DNA from: Xylanibacillus composti
GTDB lineage: Bacteria > Bacillota > Bacilli > Paenibacillales > K13
NCBI RefSeq assembly: GCF_018403685.1
Contig: NZ_BOVK01000029.1
Span: 1 to 60,216 of the forward strand
DNA length: 60,216 nt
Direction of reading: 5' to 3'
Positions 43,785 to 53,244 of this stretch are shown piece after piece; the first letter of the stretch is position 1, and every line of letters starts with the position of its first letter. The notes below the pieces were generated by a model. It saw nothing but the letters and a program-made list of their open reading frames with translations. It made no database searches and was not told the DNA's origin. Position numbers and translations under genes: made by a program.

Positions 43785-44333
43785 CTAATCCCAGACTTTT
43801 TCAAGAGGGAGTCCGCGTTCTGTTCGCGCCCAATCCACAACGCGTTGGATAAAGGAAGTTTTTGCGCGTGTGTAGCTCTCCGGGTCTGAACCGTGTTGTT
43901 CAGCCAGCATGCGTTTGAGCTCGCCATATTGTTTGACCAAATCAGGGTGGGCGCGGAGGTAGTCGCGGAACAGCAATTCATTTCTTTCGTACAGTCCCTC
44001 CAACGGCAAGATATGCAAATGATGCGTCCGCGTTCCTGCGAGTTCTTTTGCAAATAAATGTCGGCCGATCATACCCGTTTCCACATAGCGATAGCCTGAA
44101 TGGTCTAGCAGCTCCGCATAAACCGTGTACACAAGAAATGGATGAACGGCAGCAAATATATCAATGATGGGTTTGGCTTCTTGCTGGGGGATGGAAGTGC
44201 TGCCGATATGTTCCATGACAGCGATATGCGGAGCCATTATTTCCATCAGCAGCTTTTTCTCTTTATCAAATTCTAGGGACCAGTCAGAGCTGTACGGAAC
44301 GATTCTGACAGCATAGCGATTATGGTCAGACAT
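43785..44333 (-). CDS. GrpB/UPF0157 nucleotidyltransferase-fold protein
   Basis: This 182-residue member of the GrpB family shows VPYSSDWSLEFDKEKKLL, the core HIGSTSIPQQEAKPIIDIF (usually GSTAVPGLAAKPIID), and THHLHILP near residue 115. The family has a nucleotidyltransferase fold of unknown function; the core here deviates at the turn after the first Pro. ATG 44333 follows GGGAGG and is preferred to longer in-frame starts that have no ribosome site. Confidence 0.88.
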   Translation of the reverse strand: MSDHNRYAVRIVPYSSDWSLEFDKEKKLLMEIMAPHIAVMEHIGSTSIPQQEAKPIIDIFAAVHPFLVYTVYAELLDHSGYRYVETGMIGRHLFAKELAGTRTHHLHILPLEGLYERNELLFRDYLRAHPDLVKQYGELKRMLAEQHGSDPESYTRAKTSFIQRVVDWARTERGLPLEKVWD

Positions 44334-44388
44334 GGCTTCAAATCCTCCCTGTTTGCCGGTACCCGTTGCCATATGAACCCGGACCAAG

Positions 44389-44410
44389 GCCACCTTACGG
44401 TGGCTTTTTT
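44389..44410 (+). terminator. Rho-independent terminator
   Basis: GCCACC, loop TTAC, GGTGGC is followed by six T on the plus strand. No plus-strand gene ends nearby; it may stop read-through from the ssu transcript antisense to the GrpB gene, or act in the leader of the protease gene. Confidence 0.7.
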
Positions 44411-44576
44411 CATCCTTTTGGCAGACACGCAACTGTACCAGGCTGAACTCACGGCAATTAAATCATTTATAAAACAGAGGATGGGAAAATGTCAACTCAT
44501 GGGGAAGCGGCCGTTGCAATCTATCAACGAAAACGATATTGTAAAGGATATACATGGGGGAAGGGAGGCAGCCGGC

Positions 44577-45416
44577 ATGTCCGATCACGATAAAAACAGC
44601 TCGAATGCAAGCGATTCAATTCCTGCCGATTCGCATTTAGATGAAGAGAACGGCAGGGAATTTACAGAGGAAGAGTTGGAGGAAATGTTCAAAGCCGCGG
44701 AAGAGGAAGAAATGCCAGAGCCTTTCTGGCATTCGCCGCGATTCCGCAAAATCGTAGTAGGCGTAATGGTTTTTGCGTTTTGCGCGCAATTGCTGGCCTT
44801 TCTGCCCAGAATCTACTCTTTGGCGGCTATTCAATTTTTGGCCACCTCCGCTGCGCTTTCCCAGATGGAGTCCATTCAACAATATAAAGAGGCTGTTGTA
44901 GTCATTCAATCCGAAGATTCCAAAGGTACCGGATTCATGATTTCGGAAGATGGTCTTGTAGTGACGAACAGACATGTAATAGATAAGGATACACGCCCAT
45001 TCGTCCATTTGCCGGGCGGCGGTTCCTATATGGCGACGGTGGTCGCTATTGATCAAGACGTGGATCTGGCTTTGCTGCGCATCGATGCAGAGGATCTGCC
45101 ATTTTTGCCGCTTGCTGAAAACTATGGAGGGGAAGCAGGCAAGCCCATCTACGTGATCGGCAATCCTCTCTTTTTCACCAATATAGCGAATGAGGGGGAG
45201 ACGCTGGGTTTGACTTATGATGGACGAGCCCATCTGATGGTGCTGGACGCGCCGATTTACAAAGGCAATAGCGGCAGTCCCGTCATCGCGCACGATGGAG
45301 TTGTCATCGGTGTCGTCTTTGCAACCAGCTCTATGGAGCAAGATGGCAAAAAACGCAGAATTGGGCTGGCTGTGCCCGTGGATTGGGTGTGGAGGCTACA
45401 AGAGGGCGCCTCCTAA
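44577..45416 (+). CDS. Membrane-anchored trypsin-like (HtrA-like) serine protease
   Basis: The 279-residue protein has a very acidic cytoplasmic N-terminus (NGREFTEEELEEMFKAAEEE), one membrane helix (IVVGVMVFAFCAQLLAFL, about 62-80) and an extracytoplasmic S1 protease domain. The catalytic triad is visible: His133 in VTNRHVI, Asp in DVDLALL, Ser232 in GNSGSP. There is no PDZ domain, unlike HtrA, so it is a short protease. ATG 44577 follows AGGGAGG. Its role may be envelope protein quality control. Confidence 0.85.
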   Translation: MSDHDKNSSNASDSIPADSHLDEENGREFTEEELEEMFKAAEEEEMPEPFWHSPRFRKIVVGVMVFAFCAQLLAFLPRIYSLAAIQFLATSAALSQMESIQQYKEAVVVIQSEDSKGTGFMISEDGLVVTNRHVIDKDTRPFVHLPGGGSYMATVVAIDQDVDLALLRIDAEDLPFLPLAENYGGEAGKPIYVIGNPLFFTNIANEGETLGLTYDGRAHLMVLDAPIYKGNSGSPVIAHDGVVIGVVFATSSMEQDGKKRRIGLAVPVDWVWRLQEGAS

Positions 45417-45566
45417 TCGTAAACCGGTTGATGTGTGGCCCCAAATTATCGCTTCATTCTCAGCTTGGTTTTCGGAGCATGTAGAGAGGCAAACGGGGTT
45501 CCGTTAACCTGAAGGATTGTTTTGAAATGACGAATCGCAGCAGCCGCCAGGGGAGGAGAAAGGAAA

Positions 45567-46838
45567 ATGATTTCGGATTCACGATTACAAGAACTTGCTG
45601 CCTGGATGAAACAGAAAATTGGACTGAACGCCTATCATCTATTTTCGACATATATTCATCTGGAGCATACGTTTCAAGGATCAAGGCCCATCCTTGCGAT
45701 GGAATGGTTCCCCGAGGAGTGTGCAGCTCGTTCGGAGGAAGACTTGAATCCGCCAGGGACAGCTGTCGTAAATGTGGATGTCAGGGACAGACGTTTGCGA
45801 AGCGTTATTTTCACCGGCGGCCAAACGCACGCAGATTGGATAACTTTTAAGAAAAATGATTTGAATGAGATCATTCGATGGGCAGAACTCGAAACAGGGC
45901 TTATCCATGGCGACAATTTTCGCTTGAACACATACACAGAAACCGAATACGTATTTCAGGCTAGTTATGAAGGGATTCCGCTATCACCATCAGGCGAAAT
46001 ATCGATCAAACTGGATGACGCCGGGCGTCTCGTCTTTTTTGCGATGTATGGACAATTCCCTGCAGGAAGCATGATTCGGGGAGAAGCATATGCTCTTTCC
46101 CTAGATCGGGACATGGAAAAGCTGGCCTATGAACAAATCAAGCTTGTCCAATTCCCGATAGTAGAAGAGAAGAGATGGCTAGCTGTCTATGCTTTGGAGG
46201 AAATCTATATAACGAATGACAAGCAAACATTGATTCCCTTCACCATGGATGCAAGGATGGATAGACAAGTGAATCAAGTGATGGAATGGGACACGCCGCT
46301 AGATGGAAAATTTGAAGAACAACCCTTGTGCTTTCAAAGAAAAGATTTGACACTAGAGCAAGCTTTATCATTATGCGACGAACCCAATCGTCCATTCTGG
46401 TCCGACCAGGATCAAGCTATCATATTAAAGAATGTGCTGGACTTTTTACGCAAGGAATTTCCGGAAGACAGCGGGAAGTGGCTGCTTAAGAGAATCTTCC
46501 GGGAGGAACCCTATATCCTGGCAGAATTGGACCCATTCCCCGAAGAAAACCGTGTTCCTCAGCGTAAACTAAGGGTTTTTCTGGAGGAGTCAAGTTTTGA
46601 GGTGGTCCATTATATGGACAAAGCTCCGTTTCTACAAATGTTTGAAAACTACGCCTCGCCGGATCAGGCCGTTGTGACCAAAGAGCAAGCTTTCGAACAG
46701 TTGAAGGGAAAACTAGAACTCACGCCGGCCTATGTGTACGATGGAGCACAACAAGCGTATAGATTATGCGGGAAGTTGGACTGTCGGTACGGCGTATTGG
46801 TGAACGGTGATGGTGTTGTGGCTTTAAGTGAACTATAG
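45567..46838 (+). CDS. Unknown protein with YcdB/PepSY-like repeats
   Basis: This 423-residue soluble protein has no signal peptide. It shows two loosely repeated alpha/beta blocks containing FQASYEGIPLSPSGEISIKL and AYALSLDRDMEKLAYEQI, and a C-terminal block with VVTKEQAFEQLKGKLELTP followed by AYRLCGKLDCRYGV. The pattern of treating residues as helix-then-sheet with KEQAFEQ resembles YcdB/PepSY-type proteins, but the match is weak and I do not assign a function. AGGAGAAAGGA precedes ATG 45567. It stands alone before an 800-bp non-coding stretch. Confidence 0.7.
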   Translation: MISDSRLQELAAWMKQKIGLNAYHLFSTYIHLEHTFQGSRPILAMEWFPEECAARSEEDLNPPGTAVVNVDVRDRRLRSVIFTGGQTHADWITFKKNDLNEIIRWAELETGLIHGDNFRLNTYTETEYVFQASYEGIPLSPSGEISIKLDDAGRLVFFAMYGQFPAGSMIRGEAYALSLDRDMEKLAYEQIKLVQFPIVEEKRWLAVYALEEIYITNDKQTLIPFTMDARMDRQVNQVMEWDTPLDGKFEEQPLCFQRKDLTLEQALSLCDEPNRPFWSDQDQAIILKNVLDFLRKEFPEDSGKWLLKRIFREEPYILAELDPFPEENRVPQRKLRVFLEESSFEVVHYMDKAPFLQMFENYASPDQAVVTKEQAFEQLKGKLELTPAYVYDGAQQAYRLCGKLDCRYGVLVNGDGVVALSEL

Positions 46839-46865
46839 ATGATGCAGATGATGATGCGTTCAGTC

Positions 46866-47045
46866 GGTCATCCATGACCGTTAGCGTGAAAATATCGTTC
46901 GTTCGATTTTCTAACGGTCGCCGATGTCCATTAGAAGCCCCGAAACGTCGTTTTGACCCGTCATTTCAGCTCTAATGGTCATTTGCGTCCGTTACAATGT
47001 CAATAAACGCTCAAAACGCCATGTAACGGTCATCAATGTCCGTCA
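46866..47045. repeat. Imperfect TAACGG...CCGTTA palindromic repeats
   Basis: Units of about 22 bp (TAACGGTC, six variable bases, GTCCGTTA) occur at 46912-46933, 46973-46994 and 47024-47045, with a related half unit at 46866-46883. Spacing is 50-61 bp. Many Paenibacillus genomes carry such intergenic palindromes, from memory. The sequence CTAACGG also occurs in the 48-bp array at the left end. Confidence 0.65.
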
Positions 47046-47634
47046 AGTTACATTTCGCTATAACGTCCGATAATATATATTATGTAAACTTATTGCGGGT
47101 GGACAGATCATACTAGCTGTTAGTCCTCGCGACATCAATAAAATGTTGCGACAACTTTTTGATTAGATTCGGCTATCGTTCCTTTTACATATTACACGAC
47201 TTTGAAGGCATTTACTCTTGAATAATGGCGACGTGATCTCTAAATCCATCCTTGTTTCTGATGATTCATGCTCGGGATTCACAGCCTCAATCACTATAAA
47301 AAGATCCTTATACTAGGACTCAACTTGTTAGATTTCAAAATAAACATGCATGACAAGCTCGAGTGTGTTCCGATTCAAGTGGCGGCCATCACAGATGCGC
47401 TTCCACATTGGCGTCAACCAATCCCCATTCACCATCCCCACCCTATATCATGAGGCAAACAAATGGCATCGTTAAATGCAATCTTGTTCACAAAATACGT
47501 CTTTTGTGATGAATCAACTGTTGAGACTGCGTAAAGCGCAACATTCCATGCTCTTAACATGCAAAATTATAGCAGATCCTATTTACAAGAACACACGTTT
47601 CCCTTTATTATATAATTAATAACATTAAATATTA
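47046..47634. other. Non-coding, AT-rich stretch before the recombinase
   Basis: I see no gene here. It holds a perfect 8-bp palindrome TCACAAAA, TACGTC, TTTTGTGA at 47488-47509 and an AT-rich segment before the recombinase start. A 40-codon open stretch on the minus strand (about 47316-47435) has no start or recognisable relative. Composition is clearly lower in GC than the flanking genes, which fits acquired or decayed DNA. Confidence 0.5.
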
Positions 47635-47643
47635 ATGAGAGGA

Positions 47644-48737
47644 ATGATTCTGTTGAATATAATCAAAGCCGCTGATTATAAGCTGCTTAAGGAAAAGCTC
47701 CCTGCTCTCCCCTGGTATATGCAACAATATATTGAGCATAAGCTGCCCGATCTCTCCCCCTCTACTCTGCTGGAATATACGCGAGATTATATGCGCTTCT
47801 TGCATTGGCTCATGGCCGAAGGTCTTACCCTTGCCTCCTCCCCTTCTCTTGTTAGCCTTCTGGACTTGGAACGATTAACAATGGCGAACATCGATTCGTA
47901 CAAACTCTTCCTCCAGCTTCAATTGAACAATGGACTCTCCACGAGAGAACGAAAACTGGCTTCGCTGAAGTCGCTATTTCATTATTTGAGCCAAGTCGCT
48001 GAAGATGAGGAGCAATATCCCCTATTGAAACGCAACTATTGAAACGCAACGTCATGGCCAAGCTGCGCACGCACCGCCTCCTGAATTCCTCTATCATTGT
48101 ATCCAGGCTGCAAGGAAGGATCCTGGAGGATGATGAGGAAATTGACAGCTTCCTTCATTATGTGGAGCATGGCTACTTGCACGATATCGCACATAACAAA
48201 CAAGCACTGTTCTACTATCAGCACAATCGGATTCGGGATTTGGCCATTATCCATCTCATCCTATCTTCCGGACTGCGGGTATCTGAAGTGGTGAATCTGA
48301 ACACAGAGGATCTTGATTTGAGTAAAGGTGTGGCCTCCGTCTACCGCAAAGGCATGCAGGACCAGACAGTTCGTCAAGGGGTATATTTCGCGGAAAGGGC
48401 CAAGCTTCCGCTTCAAGCATACTTGGATATTCGCGAATCCCAATACAAACCCTACAGAGACAACTCGCTCTTCATGGCCATACCACGCGGGCAAGATCAT
48501 GGCAAGCGCATGTCCAAGCGAGCTATGCAGCAAATGGTCACGAAATATGCCAAAGCATTCGGCAAGCCTCATCTCACTATTCATAAGCTTCGTCATTCCT
48601 TCGCAACCAGTTACTACATGAAGAATGACATCTATAAAACCCAACGGCAGCTAGGCCACGCCAGCACAGAAACAACGCAAATCTATGCAGCATTAACCGA
48701 TCGGACGATGTCGCAGGCGATCCATCGCATGAACTAG
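47644..48737 (+). pseudogene. XerS-like tyrosine recombinase broken by a 14-bp duplication
   Basis: The N-terminal SAM-like domain (ALPWYMQQYIEHKL, STLLEYTRDYMRFLHWLM) is in one frame ending at TGA just after 48039. The catalytic domain continues in another frame from about 48039 to 48737 with all active-site residues: Arg in SSGLRVSEVVNL, Lys in YRKGMQD, HKLRHSFAT, LGHAST and Tyr in TTQIYAAL. CTATTGAAACGCAA occurs twice in tandem at 48022-48035 and 48036-48049; deleting one copy restores PLLKRNVMAKL and a normal-length XerS-type protein of about 360 residues. The gene lies beside an unusual two-gene cassette and low-GC DNA, suggesting a former mobile or integrating element. Confidence 0.85.
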
Positions 48738-48777
48738 CATTTCCAGCGGAGCGCAGATGGAACTTATACGGTTCTGA

Positions 48778-49320
48778 TCAGCCCGCTGATTTCGCCATAT
48801 CCAACAATCGGGTTACGATTTTGTCTTGCAGCACTTGGTTATCCGTGAATAGAGCCAGGTTTTCTCCCCAAAAATCTATAGCAGCTTCTTCATCCTCGTC
48901 ATGAAAAATAGATCCGTCCGCAACAAAGTTTGTACTGGCTTCAAAGGCGTAGTATTTGAGCCACCAATACTGAACAGATAGACTCTCGTCTTTTAAGCTG
49001 CATACGCCAGCAATGATGCAAGGGTCCAACGCTTCCCGGTTGAAATGATAGAATTGGATATTGACGCACAATACGGTGCTCGATGCTTTGCCTTGCTCTG
49101 CGGTATAGTATCTTGACATGTATTGGGGAAAAAAAGTACCTGCTTGTTCGGCCGACTGATTCATATTTTTGCTGGTTTCGCTGCCGATCGTATTGCCGTG
49201 AAGCGGATAATACCCTGATTGGGAAAGCAGTAAATCCGTATCCCGAAGCAGCTGAATGCTGTTGCTGATCAGATTACGGACATTTTCAATGGAAACGCGC
49301 ATAATCTCAATTTGTTCCAT
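48778..49320 (-). CDS. Protein of unknown function, partner of the nuclease-like gene
   Basis: The 180-residue soluble protein has an N-terminal helix MEQIEIMRVSIENVRNLISN, a middle part with mixed beta strands (SSTVLCVNIQFYHFNREALD, VQYWWLKYYAF) and an acidic C-terminus. No motif is recognised. Its start lies 14 bp inside the 3' end of the upstream PD-(D/E)XK-like gene, so the two form a tightly coupled pair. It ends convergently with the recombinase remnant. Confidence 0.7.
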   Translation of the reverse strand: MEQIEIMRVSIENVRNLISNSIQLLRDTDLLLSQSGYYPLHGNTIGSETSKNMNQSAEQAGTFFPQYMSRYYTAEQGKASSTVLCVNIQFYHFNREALDPCIIAGVCSLKDESLSVQYWWLKYYAFEASTNFVADGSIFHDEDEEAAIDFWGENLALFTDNQVLQDKIVTRLLDMAKSAG

Positions 49321-50101
49321 GATTGGCCTCCTTATACTTCCATGTCAACGATGGCACTATTTGTAAGGGTCTCTTCCTATTCTTTGTGTAACACCAATTA
49401 AGAATTCCAACCGGTTTCATACTAAAACCTGAAAATGTTCGGATGCTTTTCTTATTCAAGTAGCTTCTAAGATCGGTTAAAATCATGGAATCTGTTGCCG
49501 ATGGATTTGTACACTTTAGGTTGTCGTAAAATGTCTTCCATGAAAGCCAGTACAGATGCTTGGATGGAAACTGGCATGCTGAATGAGCCTTTAATGACTC
49601 AAGCGATGCCTGCAGCTCGTCATGTGGAATATACGATTCCATAGTAAGGTAAATAAGCCGGATCGAAAGAATAGAAGACTCTTCTACACCGATCATGGGA
49701 TAATTCGCAGAATCATGTAAATCCTCGATCTCCCTGGCCAGTTGGTCGCGTTGCTTGTTATCCCTATCCTGAATTGAAGCTAGCAGATCTTCTTCACTCG
49801 ATTTTCCGGACAAATACTTTGCTTCGACACCAATGATGTGGACCCCGCTCTTTGCATGAAGAATCAGGACGAGATCCGGTTCGCTGTTTTGCAATCGAGG
49901 CCAGAATGTATAACTTATTCTCTCGATGTGAGTCTCGAACACCAATGGTTCATAATCCAAATTATAAGCGCCCTGCAAAATCGTTAGCAGCACTTCAGGT
50001 GTACTTAGGTATTTCAGCAATCCGAATATATTGGAAGTTAAAACATCTTCACTCCAGGTTAATTCTGAAGCAGCTTTTCCGTACAACTGAGCCTGAATCA
50101 T
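49307..50101 (-). CDS. PD-(D/E)XK nuclease-like protein
   Basis: The 264-residue protein opens YGKAASELTWSEDVLTSNIFG and has the pattern NSEPDLVLILHAKSGVHIIGVEAKY: an Asp in EPDLVL followed by E-A-K on the next strand, the classic PD-(D/E)XK arrangement. A helix-rich region and the Trp/Tyr-rich LYWLSWKTFYDNL follow. Similar stand-alone nucleases of unknown role occur in accessory regions. It is coupled by overlap to the unknown gene 48778-49320; the pair beside a recombinase could be a defence or toxin-like cassette, which is inference. Confidence 0.7.
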   Translation of the reverse strand: MIQAQLYGKAASELTWSEDVLTSNIFGLLKYLSTPEVLLTILQGAYNLDYEPLVFETHIERISYTFWPRLQNSEPDLVLILHAKSGVHIIGVEAKYLSGKSSEEDLLASIQDRDNKQRDQLAREIEDLHDSANYPMIGVEESSILSIRLIYLTMESYIPHDELQASLESLKAHSACQFPSKHLYWLSWKTFYDNLKCTNPSATDSMILTDLRSYLNKKSIRTFSGFSMKPVGILNWCYTKNRKRPLQIVPSLTWKYKEANHGTN

Positions 50102-50137
50102 CTCTCATCTTCCTTTTGTTTGAATGTCAGCAACCTG

Positions 50138-50800
50138 TTATCCCCCCTTGCCTCCAATCCATCCATGTTCATATGCATATCGCGCCAATTGCACCCGGTT
50201 TTCCAAATGGAGCTTGTGCAAAATATTCTTCAGATGATTCTTAACAGTGTGCTCGGATATTTGCAGCTCGGTCGAGATGTCCCGATTGGAGAGTCCCTTG
50301 GCCACAAAGTTTAGAATATCATGTTCTCTAGCTGTCAGCGGGCTGGAGATTGAGGCACTGTTCTTGTCAACAGACGAGAATTCCTTGAGGATGCGGAAGG
50401 CCAGCTCTCTCGTCATAGGCGCTTCATCATCACAGATGGCCTGGAGATACTCGTGCCAGGATTCGGGCTGCAGATTTTTCAACAGGTATCCTTGCGCCCC
50501 TTTCTTCAAGGCATCGAATAAATGGGTAATATCATCGGACGCGGTCACCATGACTACTTTGACATACGGATAGTTTTCCTTCACCAGCTTTGTGGCTTCC
50601 AATCCCCCTATGCCCGGCAGCCGGATGTCCATTAATATCAGGTCAGGCATCCATTGCTCGGTCAGAGCCAGCACCTCTTCCCCTGACGCTCCTTCCGCCA
50701 CTACCTCGAATGCCGGGTTGCTGCCAAGAATCATGCGAATGGCTTCTCTCGCTTGTTCACTGTCATCGATGACCAGTACGCGATAATGCTGTTTGCTCAT
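50138..50800 (-). CDS. NarL/LuxR-family response regulator
   Basis: The 220-residue regulator has a receiver (VLVIDDSEQAREAIRMIL, phospho-Asp in LILMDIRLP near residue 57, Lys in YLLKNLQPE near 107) and a LuxR-type DNA-binding domain (LTAREHDILNFVAKGLSNRD, then EHTVKNHLKNILHKL). It is translationally coupled (4-bp overlap) to the kinase gene. The target may be the divergent PepSY membrane-protein operon or the nos genes, judged from position only. Confidence 0.9.
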   Translation of the reverse strand: MSKQHYRVLVIDDSEQAREAIRMILGSNPAFEVVAEGASGEEVLALTEQWMPDLILMDIRLPGIGGLEATKLVKENYPYVKVVMVTASDDITHLFDALKKGAQGYLLKNLQPESWHEYLQAICDDEAPMTRELAFRILKEFSSVDKNSASISSPLTAREHDILNFVAKGLSNRDISTELQISEHTVKNHLKNILHKLHLENRVQLARYAYEHGWIGGKGG

Positions 50801-51642
50801 CCTTTCTTCTCCTTTCTGATCAGCACCACGGTTTGCTGTTGGACCCGCTCAATATGAAAGGACCAGTTCATCATCTTGGCACGGTCTTCCATCATCCGAA
50901 TCCCATATCGATTCTGATCGAACCTTCGTCCGGTATCGAAGCCCTTGCCGTCATCCGCAATGGTGACCTCCCAACCGCCGTTGCCTAGCTCGTTGGATTC
51001 AATGCGCACATGCCGGGCTTCTGCGTGCTTGTGAATATTCAACAGCGCTTCGCGTGTGGAGGCCAGCAGCTCTACCTTCTCCTTCGCCGACAAACAGCTC
51101 TCCTCAATCCGCCAGTTCATCGTGATTTCAAGCTCGGATTCTCTCTGCAGTTCATCGATAAGGCTCTGAATGCTCTGCATCCAGGGAATGGATACCGGAT
51201 CGGCGGGATATCGCAGATTGGCAATGGCTTGTCTGACATACGTATTCGTCCGATGAACATTCTCTTTCAACTGTCGCAGCGATTCATCCGTCGGTTCTGC
51301 AGCTTGCTGCAACTTGTCGATGCGATCGATCTGGGCATTTAGAAGAAACAGCGATTGGGCGATGCCGTCATGCAGTTCTCTGGCGATGCGTTCTCGCTCC
51401 ATCATCGCCGTTTGTACCGCCTTCGCTTCGTTCAATGCCGCTTGATTGTGCTCGATAAGCCGAAATAACTGGTTCAAAAATAAGACCGATACCAGAAACA
51501 CGATAAGCGGCGCAAGCCAATTGCCCATTTCCATGGAGATGTACGGCAGCAGAAATTCATGGCGCACGTATTCCCAGATTCCGATCGTCAATGTAGGAAT
51601 GATGAGGATTAACCATTTGATTTGCTTATAAGACATGTTCAC
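50797..51642 (-). CDS. Two-helix membrane histidine kinase (HisKA_3)
   Basis: This 281-residue kinase has two N-terminal membrane segments (IKWLILIIPTLTIGIWEYV and WLAPLIVFLVSVLFL) with a very short external loop. The phospho-acceptor His follows in RELHDGIAQSLFLLN near residue 92, then HATPase motifs NIHKHAEARHV, ADDGKGFDTG and YGIRMMEDRA. Short-loop kinases of this build sense events within the membrane. It is cotranscribed with the regulator and is divergent from the PepSY gene. Confidence 0.9.
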   Translation of the reverse strand: MNMSYKQIKWLILIIPTLTIGIWEYVRHEFLLPYISMEMGNWLAPLIVFLVSVLFLNQLFRLIEHNQAALNEAKAVQTAMMERERIARELHDGIAQSLFLLNAQIDRIDKLQQAAEPTDESLRQLKENVHRTNTYVRQAIANLRYPADPVSIPWMQSIQSLIDELQRESELEITMNWRIEESCLSAKEKVELLASTREALLNIHKHAEARHVRIESNELGNGGWEVTIADDGKGFDTGRRFDQNRYGIRMMEDRAKMMNWSFHIERVQQQTVVLIRKEKKG

Positions 51643-51807
51643 CTTCTTGTAGGCCTCCTGTCAAGAACTAGCGTTATATGTTTGCTAGATACACACAAAT
51701 TTGTCATGGATCAGAAAGAATTGACTATTTCGGGCTATAGGATCTGATTGGGGTTTCTAAGTATAATGAGCACGCGCAATCCTATTCCGAACAAGGAGAT
51801 GGAAATA

Positions 51808-53229
51808 ATGATACACGATATGCCGAATGAACAACCATCGAGCAGCACTCGCCACGAACCAAGCAAGCAGGCGGCGAATCGCATGCTTCCAGCGTTATAC
51901 CAAGCCGTGTGGCGATGGCATTTCTATGCCGGGGTGATCTTTGCTCCTTTCTTGATCATTCTCGCCTTCAGCGGTGCAGTCTATTTGTTCAAGCCGCAAA
52001 TTGAAGGCATGCTGTACAAGGATATGTTAACCGTAACTTCGGTTGGCGTCCAACCGATTGGTGCAGATGAGCTGATTGCCAAGACGGAACGAGCCTACCC
52101 GGGCACGACGATTTCCTCTATTACCTTCTCGGATGCTCCGGATCAAACCGTCAAGATGACGGCGATTCGGAATGGTGCCGCAACGACGATGTATGCAGAC
52201 CCTTATACCGGCCAGATCAAGGGAATGATGAACAGCGATGAGACGTTCTCCGCATTTTTCAAGAAGATGCACAGTGAGCTCGTCATAGGCGGAACCTGGG
52301 CGAATCGATTAGTAGAACTTGCAGCATGCTGGGGGGGCATACTAGTGATCACCGGACTTTATTTATGGTGGCCGCGCAATAGAGCTGCCATAATGGGGAC
52401 GATCCTGCCCCGCTTGAGCAAGCCTGGCAGCCGCATCTTCTGGCGAGATTTGCATGCAGTGCCTGCATTCTGGCTTTCCCTGGGCATCTTGATTCTGATT
52501 GCGACCGGTCTTCCGTGGTCAGGTGTAATGGGTGGACAAATTGATCGGATAGCGAATGCGACTCATACGAGCTATCCGCCCTACGCTCAAAGCTTCTTGG
52601 CTAAGCCGGAATCAGTTACGCTGACCAAGGACGTAGCGGAGGATGTGCCTTGGGCCGCCGAGAACATCCCTGTCCCGCAATCGATGAGCGGGGATTATGT
52701 GCGTCTGCCTGTTCAAGACATAGTCGGGATTGCGGATCAACGTGAGGTGAACAAGCCGTACACGATCTCCATGCCGCAAGGGCAGAGAGGCGTTTATACG
52801 ATCTCCACAGCCCATGACAAGCCTGGCCGCGATGCCACCTTGCACGTCGATTCATACAGCGGGGCTGTCTTGACGGACGTCCGTTTTGCAGATTATGGCG
52901 TGATGGCCAAAGCGATAACGCTGGGAATTGCGTTGCATGAAGGACGATTGTTCGGATTGGCCAATCAGCTTCTTGGTCTCATGACGTGCATGGGATTGAT
53001 TGTGATCGCGGTCAGTTCCTATGTGATGTGGCGGAAGCGAAAGCCGCAAGGTGCATTGGGTGCTCCCGGCAAACCCAAAAATCGCAAAGCATCGATTGGC
53101 GTTGTAGTCATTATGCTATTGTTCGGCGCGATTATGCCATTGGTCGGGTTGTCCATACTCATCATCCTATGCCTGGATTTGCTGTTGCTTAGAAGAATAC
53201 GACGATTACAAAGCTGGTTTTCAGCGTAG
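51808..53229 (+). CDS. PepSY-associated transmembrane protein
   Basis: This 473-residue PiuB-like protein has about four main membrane segments: WRWHFYAGVIFAPFLIILAF early, LAACWGGILVITGLYLWWP, AFWLSLGILILIATGLPWS, and C-terminal helices. External PepSY-like regions between them contain TERAYPGTTISSITF and TLHVDSYSGAVLTDVRF. Relatives are linked to iron or flavin reduction or copper handling. ATG 51808 follows AAGGAGATGG. It is followed 15 bp later by a FixH/YtkA-type lipoprotein and neighbours the nos accessory genes, which suggests a metal or respiratory role. Confidence 0.85.
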   Translation: MIHDMPNEQPSSSTRHEPSKQAANRMLPALYQAVWRWHFYAGVIFAPFLIILAFSGAVYLFKPQIEGMLYKDMLTVTSVGVQPIGADELIAKTERAYPGTTISSITFSDAPDQTVKMTAIRNGAATTMYADPYTGQIKGMMNSDETFSAFFKKMHSELVIGGTWANRLVELAACWGGILVITGLYLWWPRNRAAIMGTILPRLSKPGSRIFWRDLHAVPAFWLSLGILILIATGLPWSGVMGGQIDRIANATHTSYPPYAQSFLAKPESVTLTKDVAEDVPWAAENIPVPQSMSGDYVRLPVQDIVGIADQREVNKPYTISMPQGQRGVYTISTAHDKPGRDATLHVDSYSGAVLTDVRFADYGVMAKAITLGIALHEGRLFGLANQLLGLMTCMGLIVIAVSSYVMWRKRKPQGALGAPGKPKNRKASIGVVVIMLLFGAIMPLVGLSILIILCLDLLLLRRIRRLQSWFSA

Positions 53230-53244
53230 GAGGCGAATAAACAG

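Noticed and set aside
44322-44577. N-terminal extension of the serine protease
   Set aside because: The in-frame region overlaps the GrpB gene start and a terminator; ATG 44577 has a good ribosome site and gives a sensible acidic N-terminus.
47268-47453. 61-codon plus-strand frame in the low-GC gap
   Set aside because: No ribosome site, no motif, and a composition like non-coding DNA.
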